From assembly GCF_004342725.1 (NCBI RefSeq), contig NZ_SMCP01000008.1, positions 1 to 64,000 on the forward strand: a stretch of DNA of 64,000 nt, in the 5' to 3' direction. Position 1 is the first letter of the stretch; each line of letters begins with the position of its first letter. Made by a program: the position numbers and the translations under genes. A model generated the notes under the pieces. That model was not told where the DNA came from. It did no database searches and worked only from the letters and a program-made list of their open reading frames with translations. This document shows, piece by piece, positions 30,332 through 38,495 of the stretch. This DNA comes from Testudinibacter aquarius. Its GTDB lineage: Bacteria; Pseudomonadota; Gammaproteobacteria; Enterobacterales; Pasteurellaceae.

Positions 30332-30627
30332 GGGTTTGTTGATATTTGTTTATATTTTGAGTTGTCGTTTAAAATTAGCACAATCTAGGCGTAAGCCGAA
30401 ATCAATAGCGGGACTATTGATGAGGGTTACAACGACGAGTGTGCTAATTTTAAACACAATCCGCAGGACTATGACGCTTTTTCGCAACTATTTTTTGCCA
30501 CTATGACGTTAAAAGCCGTTGGTTTAGAATGACTAAACCTCACGACTTTATATTGACGAAAAGAGTGGCGAAAAGAGTGGCCAAAAAGCGTCTATAGCTC
30601 AAATTACAAACAAATATCAATAGACCC
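30332..30627 (+). repeat. MITE-like element, full copy A (296 bp)
   Basis: The element runs from GGGTTTGTTGATATTTG to its near-complement at the right end and is flanked by TA on both sides (30330-30331, 30628-30629). Inside, GTTTAAAATTAGCACA (30367-30382) pairs perfectly with TGTGCTAATTTTAAAC (30440-30455), enclosing two smaller hairpins (GGC-GTAA-GCC and ATCAATAG/CTATTGAT). GTTTAG/CTAAAC and GACGCTTTTT/AAAAAGCGTC pairs follow to the right. No transposase gene is present. It fills most of the pilF-rodZ gap and ends eight bases before rodZ. Confidence 0.85.
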
Positions 30628-30635
30628 TAATTGTC

Positions 30636-31700
30636 ATGGAAAATCAGCAACAGCAAACTACCTTTAATCTTGGCGACACACTGCGCCAAGCGCGCGAAAA
30701 ACTGGGCTTTAGCGTTGAAGAAGCCGCAGAGAAAACTCTGCTTAAAACCGCCGTTATCAAGCACATTGAAAATAATGAGCTTATTATTCCTTCTTGCCCA
30801 CCGGCATTTATGAAAGGCTATGTGCGTAATTATGCTAAATTTCTTAAAGTCCCGGAGTCAGTTTGGAATAATCCATCAATTTCCTTTGGCGAACCAATCC
30901 AAAATGATTTGCAAAAGAATATGCGCAATAAGCATCAAGTGAACCACTACGCCTCTTATTCTAATTGGATCGGGCGGTTAACTTGGTTAATTGCGGTCGC
31001 AATGATCGGCATGACTGCGTATTGGTGGTGGCAAAACTATCAACAGTCACAAAACGAAAGAACCTCACTCGTCGAAAGTTTTTTGAGTAACTCTCAGGAT
31101 GAAACAGCGACGACACCAAACAGCAGCAATAGCGTTCAGCTCGATAATCCGACAATGACAGTGGGCAACTCTCCCACAGAAACGGCGAGTAATCTTGATT
31201 TATCAAACACTGGCAGTGATAAGGCCGCGACTTCAGCGACCGAGAATAATGTAGTGCTAACGCCACCGGCGGACAATATGTTAGCGGACAACGTGTTGCC
31301 GTTAAGTAATGAAAATGCAAGTACTACAGCTCAAGCACAAACCTCAGGACAAGTGTTGAGCAATGTGATGGAACAGTTGGACGGAACTACGGTTGTTGCT
31401 TCAGCGGACAGCAACAGTGCCGCGGGTAGTAATACGAATAGTGAAAGTGCGGTACTGCCTAACAGCAATGGTCTGGTGATCGAAATTGTCGGCAACAGCT
31501 GCTGGCTCAGTGTGCGTGATGCAAACCGCAAAGTATTGGCACAAAAAGAGTATAAGCAGGGCGAAGTACTGACTTTTAGTGACGGTGAACCTTATGCCTT
31601 GGTGATCGGCGCACCGCAAAACGTACGAATTACCTTCCAAGGGCAAGAAGTACCATTGACTATTGATGGCCGTGTTGCCAGAATCACCTTGCCTAATTAA
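30636..31700 (+). CDS. rodZ: cytoskeleton protein RodZ
   Basis: RodZ links MreB filaments to the cell-wall elongation machinery. The 354-residue protein has a cytoplasmic helix-turn-helix of the Cro/Xre type (about 12-75), one membrane helix (about 111-132), a long Ser/Asn/Thr-rich linker (about 140-275) and a C-terminal periplasmic beta domain beginning near [15 protein letters not shown]. The start codon is 8 bases after a MITE-like element and has no clear ribosome site, so the insertion seems to have displaced the native leader. Alternative starts are not better. Confidence 0.93.
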   Translation: MENQQQQTTFNLGDTLRQAREKLGFSVEEAAEKTLLKTAVIKHIENNELIIPSCPPAFMKGYVRNYAKFLKVPESVWNNPSISFGEPIQNDLQKNMRNKHQVNHYASYSNWIGRLTWLIAVAMIGMTAYWWWQNYQQSQNERTSLVESFLSNSQDETATTPNSSNSVQLDNPTMTVGNSPTETASNLDLSNTGSDKAATSATENNVVLTPPADNMLADNVLPLSNENASTTAQAQTSGQVLSNVMEQLDGTTVVASADSNSAAGSNTNSESAVLPNSNGLVIEIVGNSCWLSVRDANRKVLAQKEYKQGEVLTFSDGEPYALVIGAPQNVRITFQGQEVPLTIDGRVARITLPN

Positions 31701-31717
31701 TTAAGCCGGAAAAGACT

Positions 31718-32842
31718 ATGTTAAAACAAACGCCAATCAAGCGTCGTGAATCAACAAAAATTTATGTCGGCAACGTTCCGGTCGGTGGCGATGCCCCGAT
31801 TGCGGTACAGTCGATGACGAATACCCGTACCACCGATGTGGCAGCAACTGTCGCACAAATAAAAGCACTGGAAAAAGTCGGGGCGGATATTGTGCGGGTT
31901 TCAGTGCCGACAATGGATGCAGCGGAAGCATTCAAATTGATTAAACAACAAGTTAATGTGCCGTTAGTGGCGGATATCCATTTTGATTACCGCATTGCAC
32001 TAAAAGTCGCAGAATATGGTGTAGATTGCTTGCGAATTAATCCGGGTAATATCGGGCGTGAAGATCGGATTCGTGCAGTGGTGGATTGTGCGCGTGATAA
32101 CAATATTCCGATTCGGATCGGCGTGAATGCCGGTTCATTGGAAAAAGATCTACAGGAAAAATACGGCGAGCCAACGCCGGAAGCGTTATTGGAATCAGCG
32201 CTGCGCCATGTGGAAATTTTAGATCGACTGAACTTTGATCAATTTAAAGTCAGCGTAAAAGCCTCTGATGTTTTTTTAGCGGTGGAATCCTACCGTTTGC
32301 TGGCAAAAGCGATTAAACAACCGTTGCATCTGGGGATCACCGAAGCCGGTGGCGCACGAGCAGGGGCTGTAAAATCAGCGGTCGGCTTAGGTATGTTACT
32401 GTCTGAAGGCATTGGTGATACCTTACGCATATCGCTTGCTGCCGATCCGGTCGAAGAAATCAAAGTCGGCTTTGATATTTTAAAATCGTTGCGGATTCGT
32501 TCGCGCGGGATCAACTTTATCGCTTGCCCAACCTGCTCACGTCAGGAATTTGATGTGATCGGCACTGTCAATGCGCTGGAACAGCGTTTGGAAGATATTG
32601 TGACCCCGATGGATGTTTCTATCATCGGCTGTGTGGTTAATGGACCGGGTGAAGCCTTGATTTCCGATTTAGGTGTCACCGGCGGTAATAACAAGAGCGG
32701 TTTTTACCTGGATGGTGTGCGACAAAAAGAGCGGTTTGACAACCATGATTTGATCGATCAATTAGAAGCTAAAATTCGTGCCAAAATTGCAATGCAGGAT
32801 CCGTCTAAACGGATTGATTTGCTGAATACACATAACGATTAG
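31718..32842 (+). CDS. ispG: 4-hydroxy-3-methylbut-2-en-1-yl diphosphate synthase
   Basis: IspG (GcpE) is the penultimate enzyme of the MEP isoprenoid route and uses a 4Fe-4S cluster. It has 374 residues. Cluster ligands lie in [13 protein letters not shown] and [19 protein letters not shown]; the TIM-barrel half includes [17 protein letters not shown]. It starts 17 bases after rodZ and is co-oriented with hisS, as in related bacteria. Confidence 0.97.
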   Translation: MLKQTPIKRRESTKIYVGNVPVGGDAPIAVQSMTNTRTTDVAATVAQIKALEKVGADIVRVSVPTMDAAEAFKLIKQQVNVPLVADIHFDYRIALKVAEYGVDCLRINPGNIGREDRIRAVVDCARDNNIPIRIGVNAGSLEKDLQEKYGEPTPEALLESALRHVEILDRLNFDQFKVSVKASDVFLAVESYRLLAKAIKQPLHLGITEAGGARAGAVKSAVGLGMLLSEGIGDTLRISLAADPVEEIKVGFDILKSLRIRSRGINFIACPTCSRQEFDVIGTVNALEQRLEDIVTPMDVSIIGCVVNGPGEALISDLGVTGGNNKSGFYLDGVRQKERFDNHDLIDQLEAKIRAKIAMQDPSKRIDLLNTHND

Positions 32843-32875
32843 TCAACTAAAAATAGAATAAAAAGGAAAAGAAAC

Positions 32876-34156
32876 GTGGCGAAAACCATTCAAGCAATTC
32901 GTGGAATGAACGACTGTCTGCCGCAAGACACGCCATTATGGCAGTGGCTGGAAGCCACTGTCAGACGGGTGTTAGCTAGTTACGGCTACCAAGAGATCAG
33001 AATGCCGATTGTGGAATCGACACCGCTGTTCAAACGTGCAATCGGTGAAGTGACCGATGTGGTCGAAAAAGAGATGTTTACTTTTGATGATCGGGATGAC
33101 GAAAGCCTGACACTGCGTCCGGAAGGCACCGCAGGTTGCGTACGTGCCGGTATTGAACACGGTTTATTGTATAACCAAGAGCAACGCTTGTGGTATATGG
33201 GACCGATGTTCCGTTATGAACGTCCGCAAAAAGGGCGTTATCGCCAATTCCACCAAATCGGTGTGGAAGTCTTTGGCATTGCGCAAGCGGAAATTGATGC
33301 AGAACTGATTTTATTGACTGCACGCTTATGGAAAGCATTGGGCATTGCCGAACATGTCAGCCTACAACTAAATTCGATCGGCTCATTGGAGGCACGTAAC
33401 CATTATCGTCAAGCATTAGTGGATTTTCTGCAAAACCATCTGGATATTTTAGATGAAGATAGTAAGCGCCGTCTCACCACCAATCCACTACGAATTTTAG
33501 ACAGTAAAAATGAAAAAATTCAAGCGGTGTTAAATCATGCGCCGAAATTGCATGATTATCTCGATGAAGATTCAAAGCAACATTTTGCCCGCTTATGCCA
33601 AATTTTAGATCAAATGGGAATCCGCTATGAGATCAACCAAAAATTGGTGCGTGGCTTGGATTACTACAACAAAACCGTATTTGAATGGGTTACCACCGCA
33701 CTTGGAGCACAAGGCACGGTATGTGGCGGCGGACGCTACGACGGCTTAGTCGAACAGTTGGGTGGACATGCCACCAGCGGTGTCGGTTTTGCAATGGGCG
33801 TAGAGCGCCTGATTTTATTGGTGCAAGAAGTTAATCAAGATTTGTTGCTGCCACAAGCGGTGGACGTATATATCGTACACAGCGGTGAAGCAGCAACGTT
33901 GTTAGCCTTCGATGTCGCCGAGCAGCTGCGTTCCACTTACCCGCAAAAAAATGTGATGTTGCATTGCAGTGCCGGCAATTTTAAAAAACAATTTAAACGA
34001 GCTGATAAAAGCGGGGCACGCTTTGCCATTGTGATCGGCGAAGAAGAGGTGCAGAATCAGCAGCTGGTGATCAAAGATTTACAGGGGCATCACCAACAAC
34101 AGCAACTACCAATCGAACAAGCGTTTGCATTTTTGGCAAGCCATTGGAATAAATAA
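32876..34156 (+). CDS. hisS: histidyl-tRNA synthetase
   Basis: HisRS charges tRNA-His. It has 426 residues and starts with GTG 32876 behind AAGGAAAAG. Class II motif 1 is near residues 40-55, motif 2 is [20 protein letters not shown], the histidine-specific loop is [15 protein letters not shown], and motif 3 is [11 protein letters not shown], followed by the anticodon-binding domain. It lies between ispG and yfgM. Confidence 0.97.
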   Translation: MAKTIQAIRGMNDCLPQDTPLWQWLEATVRRVLASYGYQEIRMPIVESTPLFKRAIGEVTDVVEKEMFTFDDRDDESLTLRPEGTAGCVRAGIEHGLLYNQEQRLWYMGPMFRYERPQKGRYRQFHQIGVEVFGIAQAEIDAELILLTARLWKALGIAEHVSLQLNSIGSLEARNHYRQALVDFLQNHLDILDEDSKRRLTTNPLRILDSKNEKIQAVLNHAPKLHDYLDEDSKQHFARLCQILDQMGIRYEINQKLVRGLDYYNKTVFEWVTTALGAQGTVCGGGRYDGLVEQLGGHATSGVGFAMGVERLILLVQEVNQDLLLPQAVDVYIVHSGEAATLLAFDVAEQLRSTYPQKNVMLHCSAGNFKKQFKRADKSGARFAIVIGEEEVQNQQLVIKDLQGHHQQQQLPIEQAFAFLASHWNK

Positions 34157-34187
34157 ATCGGAATCAATAAAAAAGGAGTAGCATTAA

Positions 34188-34811
34188 GTGTCGTATATTA
34201 CCGAAGAACAACAGGTTGAAGAGCTGAAAAGTTGGTGGAAAGAGAACAGCAAAGTCATCATCGCCACGTTTATTTTGGTGGTTGGCGGTGTACTGGGCTG
34301 GCGCTATTGGCAAACGCATCAACTCGATAGTCAACGAGCCACCTCAAATAGTTATGAACAAGTGACACAAGCCTATTTACAAAATCCGCAGGCAAATACG
34401 GAATTGTTACAGAAATTTGTCACTGACAATCAAAACTCTAACTATGCAGTATTGGCATTGTTTGCTCAAGCCAAAAGTGCGGTAGAGCAGAATAATTTAG
34501 CCTTAGCGGAAAGTAGTTTGAAACAGGCGCTGGAATTCAGTCGTAATGATGAATTGAAATCCATTTCTGCTCTCAGACTAGCCGCACTGCAAGTGCAGCA
34601 ACAGCAATACGACCAAGCTGAAGTCAGCTTAAAAAATATCAATGATAAAGCTTGGGAAGGCGCTAAAGCACAGCTGCAAGGGGATATTTTATTGGCGAAA
34701 GGCGACAACAATGCAGCACGCCAAGCCTATCAACAAGCATTAAGCAATCAGAATTTAAACAATTTGGATAGACAGCTATTACAATTAAAAGTCGATAGCT
34801 TAGCGGAATAA
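34188..34811 (+). CDS. yfgM: YfgM-type ancillary translocon protein
   Basis: YfgM is an inner-membrane protein with a large periplasmic TPR-like domain that associates with SecYEG and periplasmic chaperones. The 207-residue protein starts at GTG 34188 (AAGGAG upstream); residues about 22-41 form the membrane helix ([19 protein letters not shown]), and the remainder is helical and Gln/Ala-rich. In E. coli it is followed by bamB; here dapD follows instead. Confidence 0.92.
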   Translation: MSYITEEQQVEELKSWWKENSKVIIATFILVVGGVLGWRYWQTHQLDSQRATSNSYEQVTQAYLQNPQANTELLQKFVTDNQNSNYAVLALFAQAKSAVEQNNLALAESSLKQALEFSRNDELKSISALRLAALQVQQQQYDQAEVSLKNINDKAWEGAKAQLQGDILLAKGDNNAARQAYQQALSNQNLNNLDRQLLQLKVDSLAE

Positions 34812-34846
34812 CCCGTTCTTTATACTCACAAAAAATAGGAAAAATA

Positions 34847-35671
34847 ATGTCTGATTTACAAACAATTATTGAAAACGCATTTGAAAAACGTGCAGAAATC
34901 ACGCCAAAAACGGTTGATGCGACAACGAAAGCGGCAATCGAAGAAGTGATCGCCGGTTTGGACAGTGGCAAATGGCGTGTTGCTGAGAAAATTAACGGTG
35001 ACTGGGTGACGCATCAATGGTTGAAAAAAGCGGTGTTGCTCTCTTTCCGGATTAACGACAACCAGCTGATGCCGGGTGCAGAAACTCATTATTTCGATAA
35101 AGTCCCGATGAAATTTGCTAATTACGATCAAGCGCGTTTTGAGCGTGAAGGCTTTCGCGTGGTGCCACCGGCAAGCGTGCGTCAAGGCGCATTTATTGCG
35201 CGCAACACGGTATTAATGCCATCTTATGTCAACCTTGGCGCTTATGTCGATGAGGGCACTATGGTCGACACTTGGGCGACAGTCGGTTCTTGCGCTCAAA
35301 TCGGTAAAAATGTGCATTTGTCCGGCGGTGTCGGCATCGGTGGCGTATTGGAACCGTTACAAGCGAATCCGACGATTATTGAAGATAACTGCTTTATCGG
35401 TGCACGTTCAGAAGTGGTGGAAGGCGTGATCGTCGAAGAAGGTTCAGTGATTTCTATGGGAGTTTTCATTGGTCAAAGCACCAAAATTTACGATCGCGAA
35501 ACCGGCGAAATTCACTACGGTCGTGTACCGGCAGGATCGGTCGTGGTTTCCGGCAGTTTGCCGTCGAAGTGCGGTAAATACAGCTTGTACGCAGCAGTGA
35601 TTGTGAAAAAAGTGGATGCCAAAACCCGTGGAAAAGTTGGCATTAATGAATTATTACGGAGCATTGACTAA
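34847..35671 (+). CDS. dapD: tetrahydrodipicolinate N-succinyltransferase
   Basis: DapD succinylates tetrahydrodipicolinate, the step after DapB in lysine and diaminopimelate synthesis. It has 274 residues. The central left-handed beta-helix of hexapeptide repeats is clear from about residue 105 to 220 (for example [20 protein letters not shown]). It is followed by a good terminator. Whether it is read with yfgM (35-bp gap) or from its own promoter is not clear. Confidence 0.97.
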   Translation: MSDLQTIIENAFEKRAEITPKTVDATTKAAIEEVIAGLDSGKWRVAEKINGDWVTHQWLKKAVLLSFRINDNQLMPGAETHYFDKVPMKFANYDQARFEREGFRVVPPASVRQGAFIARNTVLMPSYVNLGAYVDEGTMVDTWATVGSCAQIGKNVHLSGGVGIGGVLEPLQANPTIIEDNCFIGARSEVVEGVIVEEGSVISMGVFIGQSTKIYDRETGEIHYGRVPAGSVVVSGSLPSKCGKYSLYAAVIVKKVDAKTRGKVGINELLRSID

Positions 35672-35684
35672 GCCATCGAATGAA

Positions 35685-35716
35685 TTAAGCCTATTTTTTG
35701 TTAAAGATAGGCTTAA
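35685..35716 (+). terminator. dapD terminator
   Basis: TTAAGCCTAT pairs with ATAGGCTTAA around a 12-base loop that begins with T5; the stem begins 14 bases after the dapD stop. Confidence 0.6.
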
Positions 35717-35832
35717 TTGTGAATAGTTGCTGTTTTTTAGCGCGCAGCGCTGATTATTTGAGCAATTACGATAAAAAAAGGTTGTCGTAACGGAAAAAAT
35801 ATTAGACACTTGCCCCGCTAAAGTCAGTAAGC

Positions 35833-35854
35833 TATATAAATGTTACTTTATATA
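35833..35854. promoter_or_regulatory. palindrome in the lipoprotein promoter
   Basis: TATATAAA-TGTTAC-TTTATATA is a perfect 8-bp inverted repeat about 60-80 bp before the lipoprotein start. TATAAT-like bases at its right edge could be the -10. It is a candidate operator with no recognised owner. Confidence 0.4.
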
Positions 35855-35912
35855 ATCTGAACAACTTAATCGATAAATTACCAATACCCGTTATTAAGGA
35901 TAGGAGTTTCAC

Positions 35913-36569
35913 ATGAAAAAATTACTATTAACTACCGCACTTTTAGGCGCAACTGCATTAACCGTGATGGGGTGTGATGATGCGAAGAATGCGGCAACCG
36001 ACGCAAAAAACAGTGCAGTAGCCACAGCAACTGAAACCAAAGATGCAGTCGTTGAAAAAGCCACTGAAGCCAAAGACGCTGTAGTTGAAAAAGCAGCGGA
36101 AGTGAAAGAAGCTGTAACTGAAAAAGCCACTGAAGCCAAAGATGCTGTGGTTGAAAAAGCAGCAGAGGTGAAAGAAGCTGTAGCTGAAAAAGCTTCTGAA
36201 GTAAAAGATGCTGTTGAAACTAAAGCAGCTGAAGCTAAAGAATCACTTAACAATGCAGTAGCTAATGCAACTGAATCTGTCGAAAAAACACAGGCTGAAG
36301 CAACCCAAGCTGTTGAACAAGCACAACAAAATGCTCAACAAGCCACTAGTCAAGCAGTAGAGTCTGCAACTGAGCAAGCTACAGCGGCACAACAAAGCGC
36401 TGCGGCGGTAGCAACCGATGCAAAACAAGCGATTGCAGAAAAAACTGAAGCGGCTAAAGAGAGTGTTACAACAACAGTAACCGAAACTAAAGAAGCCGTT
36501 GCTGAGAAAGCAGAAGAAGCGAAAAAAGATATCAATAAATTAATCGGCAATACTGAAACCACTAAATAA
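35913..36569 (+). CDS. LEA-like repeat lipoprotein
   Basis: This 218-residue protein begins with a lipoprotein signal and lipobox VMGC (C21). Almost all the rest is Ala/Glu/Lys/Thr/Val-rich, built from 11-residue units such as EKATEAKDAVV and EKAAEVKEAV over about residues 35-110, then more degenerate Gln/Ala/Thr-rich repeats. Such 11-mers form long amphipathic helices, as in LEA and YtxH-like proteins. There is no aromatic core or catalytic motif. A surface- or periplasm-facing helical lipoprotein is likely; I cannot assign a role. It has its own promoter region and terminator. Confidence 0.8.
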   Translation: MKKLLLTTALLGATALTVMGCDDAKNAATDAKNSAVATATETKDAVVEKATEAKDAVVEKAAEVKEAVTEKATEAKDAVVEKAAEVKEAVAEKASEVKDAVETKAAEAKESLNNAVANATESVEKTQAEATQAVEQAQQNAQQATSQAVESATEQATAAQQSAAAVATDAKQAIAEKTEAAKESVTTTVTETKEAVAEKAEEAKKDINKLIGNTETTK

Positions 36570-36597
36570 TTTTAGCGATAATATAGTAAAATCTAAG

Positions 36598-36625
36598 CCT
36601 CCATTCTTTGAGTGGGGGTTTTTTA
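36598..36625 (+). terminator. lipoprotein gene terminator
   Basis: CCTCCA pairs with TGGGGG (one G-T pair) and is followed by a seven-base T-tract, about 30 bases after the stop. Confidence 0.75.
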
Positions 36626-36752
36626 TTTTATTATTCAATTGGTTATAAATAGCATTGAGGTTTTTTTAGAAATCTTATAACTGTTTATGCTATAATAACC
36701 ACCTCAAATTTTAATCATGCGACATGACGTATGAACAGTAAAAAATAAATAA

Positions 36753-36784
36753 GCACAATCCGCTTTGAGCGGATAAATTAGTGC
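36753..36784 (+). promoter_or_regulatory. leader hairpin of sspA
   Basis: GCAC and GTGC (36753-36756, 36781-36784) enclose ATCCGCT-TTG-AGCGGAT (36758-36774). The outer arm ends at the base before the ribosome site GGAGA, so folding could limit access to it. TGCTATAAT at 36688-36696 is a good extended -10 upstream. Confidence 0.45.
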
Positions 36785-36795
36785 GGAGAATAACA

Positions 36796-37428
36796 ATGAT
36801 AGCAGCTAATAAACGTTCCATTATTACTCTTTTTTATGACGAGTCCAGCTTGGGTTCACATCAGGTCAAAATGGTTTTGGCAGAAAAAGAGGTTCCTCAT
36901 GAACAAGAGTTGATCCAGCCGGATATTATCAATGAAGATTTTTTAGAGTTAGGCACCAATGGCGAATTGCCGACGTTGGTCGACCGTGATTTAGTGTTGT
37001 TTAAACCGCGAATTATATTAGAATATCTGGACGAACGTTTTCCGCATCCGCCATTAATGCCGGTTTATCCGGTTGATCGTGCCAAATCGCGGCTGTTAAT
37101 GCATCGCATCGAACAAGACTGGTTTTCTGTCATCGAACAAGCAGAGCGTTTAGCTGAAGCAGAAAAAATGAAAATGCTGAACGATTTAAAAGATGAGTTG
37201 CTGTCTTTTGGTCCTATTTTTGCGCAAAAACAGTACTTTTTAAGTGAAGTATTCAGCTTAGTGGATTGCTATATTGCGCCAATTCTTCATCGTTTGCAAA
37301 GCTATGATATTAAATTTAACGGTGCGGGCAGCAAAGCGATTAAAAACTATATGGATTTGGTTTTCGAGCGTCCTTGCTTTGTCACTTCATTAAAAAATTC
37401 ACCGCAAAAAGTGATCGTGGAAAAATAA
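36796..37428 (+). CDS. sspA: stringent starvation protein A
   Basis: SspA is an RNA-polymerase-associated protein with a glutathione-transferase fold that lacks transferase activity and shapes expression in stationary phase. From ATG 36796 (GGAGA upstream) it has 210 residues; the N-terminal thioredoxin-like part contains ELGTNGELPTLVDRDLVL, followed by the helical domain. sspB begins 10 bases downstream, the standard pair. Confidence 0.94.
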   Translation: MIAANKRSIITLFYDESSLGSHQVKMVLAEKEVPHEQELIQPDIINEDFLELGTNGELPTLVDRDLVLFKPRIILEYLDERFPHPPLMPVYPVDRAKSRLLMHRIEQDWFSVIEQAERLAEAEKMKMLNDLKDELLSFGPIFAQKQYFLSEVFSLVDCYIAPILHRLQSYDIKFNGAGSKAIKNYMDLVFERPCFVTSLKNSPQKVIVEK

Positions 37429-37438
37429 TAGGCTGAAT

Positions 37439-37915
37439 ATGACCGGATCAACCACTGCAAAACGCCCTTACTTGCTCAGAGCCTATTATGATTGGCTGTT
37501 AGACAATGATTTGACGCCATATCTGGTTGTTGATGCATTTTATCCGCACACCGTCGTGCCGGATGATTTTGTTAAAGATGGGCAGATTGTATTAAATATT
37601 TCGCCAAATGCCTGCGGAAATTTACAGTTGGGCAATGATAAAATTGTGTTTAACGCCCGCTTCAAAGGGATTCCGCGTGATATTATCGTACCAATGGGCG
37701 CTGCATTGGCAATTTATGCCCGTGAAAACGGTGATGGTGTGATGTTCGAGTTGGAAGAAACATATGAACGCGAAGTTGAACGTAGTTTAGGTGATTTAGT
37801 CGAACAACCAGCGAGTTTTGTCGAAATTGTCGATAAGCCGCAAACGATAAAAACCACAGCAAGTGACAAACCTAAAGCGAAACGTTCTGTCAGTCATTTA
37901 AAAATTTTAAAATAA
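37439..37915 (+). CDS. sspB: ClpXP adaptor SspB
   Basis: SspB delivers ssrA-tagged proteins to ClpXP. The 158-residue protein has the folded peptide-binding domain (to about residue 110, including LNISPNACGNLQLGND), a flexible linker, and a short basic/hydrophobic C-terminal tail SHLKILK, the ClpX-binding motif. It is translated with sspA. An inverted uptake-signal pair ends the unit. Confidence 0.95.
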   Translation: MTGSTTAKRPYLLRAYYDWLLDNDLTPYLVVDAFYPHTVVPDDFVKDGQIVLNISPNACGNLQLGNDKIVFNARFKGIPRDIIVPMGAALAIYARENGDGVMFELEETYEREVERSLGDLVEQPASFVEIVDKPQTIKTTASDKPKAKRSVSHLKILK

Positions 37916-37936
37916 CCTAGCAACAGCTGTAAGCAG

Positions 37937-37992
37937 ACCGCACTTTTCTTTTGTTTTAACAAAAGTAATTTAACAAAAGATAAAAGTGCGGT
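37937..37992. terminator. inverted uptake-signal pair between sspB and cueR
   Basis: ACCGCACTTTT (37937-37947) and AAAAGTGCGGT (37982-37992) are complementary; TTTTGTTTTAACAAAA forms a second small stem inside. It serves the convergent sspB and cueR genes. Confidence 0.65.
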
Positions 37993-37996
37993 TTTG

Positions 37997-38401
37997 TTAT
38001 TTGTGGCAGCAGCCCTTACCACTCAGTGAATCAATAATCGGACATTGGCTTTGATCATCACCGGGACACTCGTCTGCTAATGCGGTCAATTGCCGTTTCA
38101 TCTCTTGCAGTTGCGTAATTTGTCGCTCAAGATGCTCAATTTTATCCAATGTCCGCTGTTTAATTTCACGGCTGTGGCGCTGTGGGTTCAGATAAAGCTC
38201 GAGCAACTCTTTAGATTCAGGCAGGGAAAATCCGGCACTACGGGTACGCTGCACAAATCGTAGTTGATCAACGTGCTGCAAATCATATTGTCGATATCCG
38301 TTACTGCTGCGCTGGGGTGGGGTAATAATGCCTTTTTCTTCATAAAATCGAATAGTTTTATCACTTAAGTCGGTCAGGGCAGCCACTTGTTTAATATTCA
38401 T
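37997..38401 (-). CDS. cueR: copper-responsive MerR-family regulator CueR
   Basis: CueR senses Cu(I) and untwists the promoter of copper export genes. The 134-residue protein has an N-terminal MerR helix-turn-helix (about 1-70), a dimerisation coil (about 78-108) and the metal loop CPGDDQSQC with C112 and C120, whose spacing is typical of CueR. The tail GCCHK adds two more cysteines and a histidine. It is divergent from copA across 94 bp that hold the MerR-type promoter. Confidence 0.92.
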   Translation of the reverse strand: MNIKQVAALTDLSDKTIRFYEEKGIITPPQRSSNGYRQYDLQHVDQLRFVQRTRSAGFSLPESKELLELYLNPQRHSREIKQRTLDKIEHLERQITQLQEMKRQLTALADECPGDDQSQCPIIDSLSGKGCCHK

Positions 38402-38410
38402 AAAAAATGC

Positions 38411-38441
38411 TTGACTCTACAGTTAGTGGAAGCTTTATTCT
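38411..38441 (+). promoter_or_regulatory. MerR-type copA promoter with 19-bp spacer
   Basis: TTGACT (38411-38416) and TATTCT (38436-38441) are separated by exactly 19 bases, the overlong spacer that MerR-family activators correct. A partial dyad (CTACAGTTAGTGGAAG) lies in the spacer where CueR would bind. Confidence 0.8.
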
Positions 38442-38495
38442 AATGACGTTTTATAAAAGATTCAACTAAACGATATCACAGAAGAGAGCCTATTT

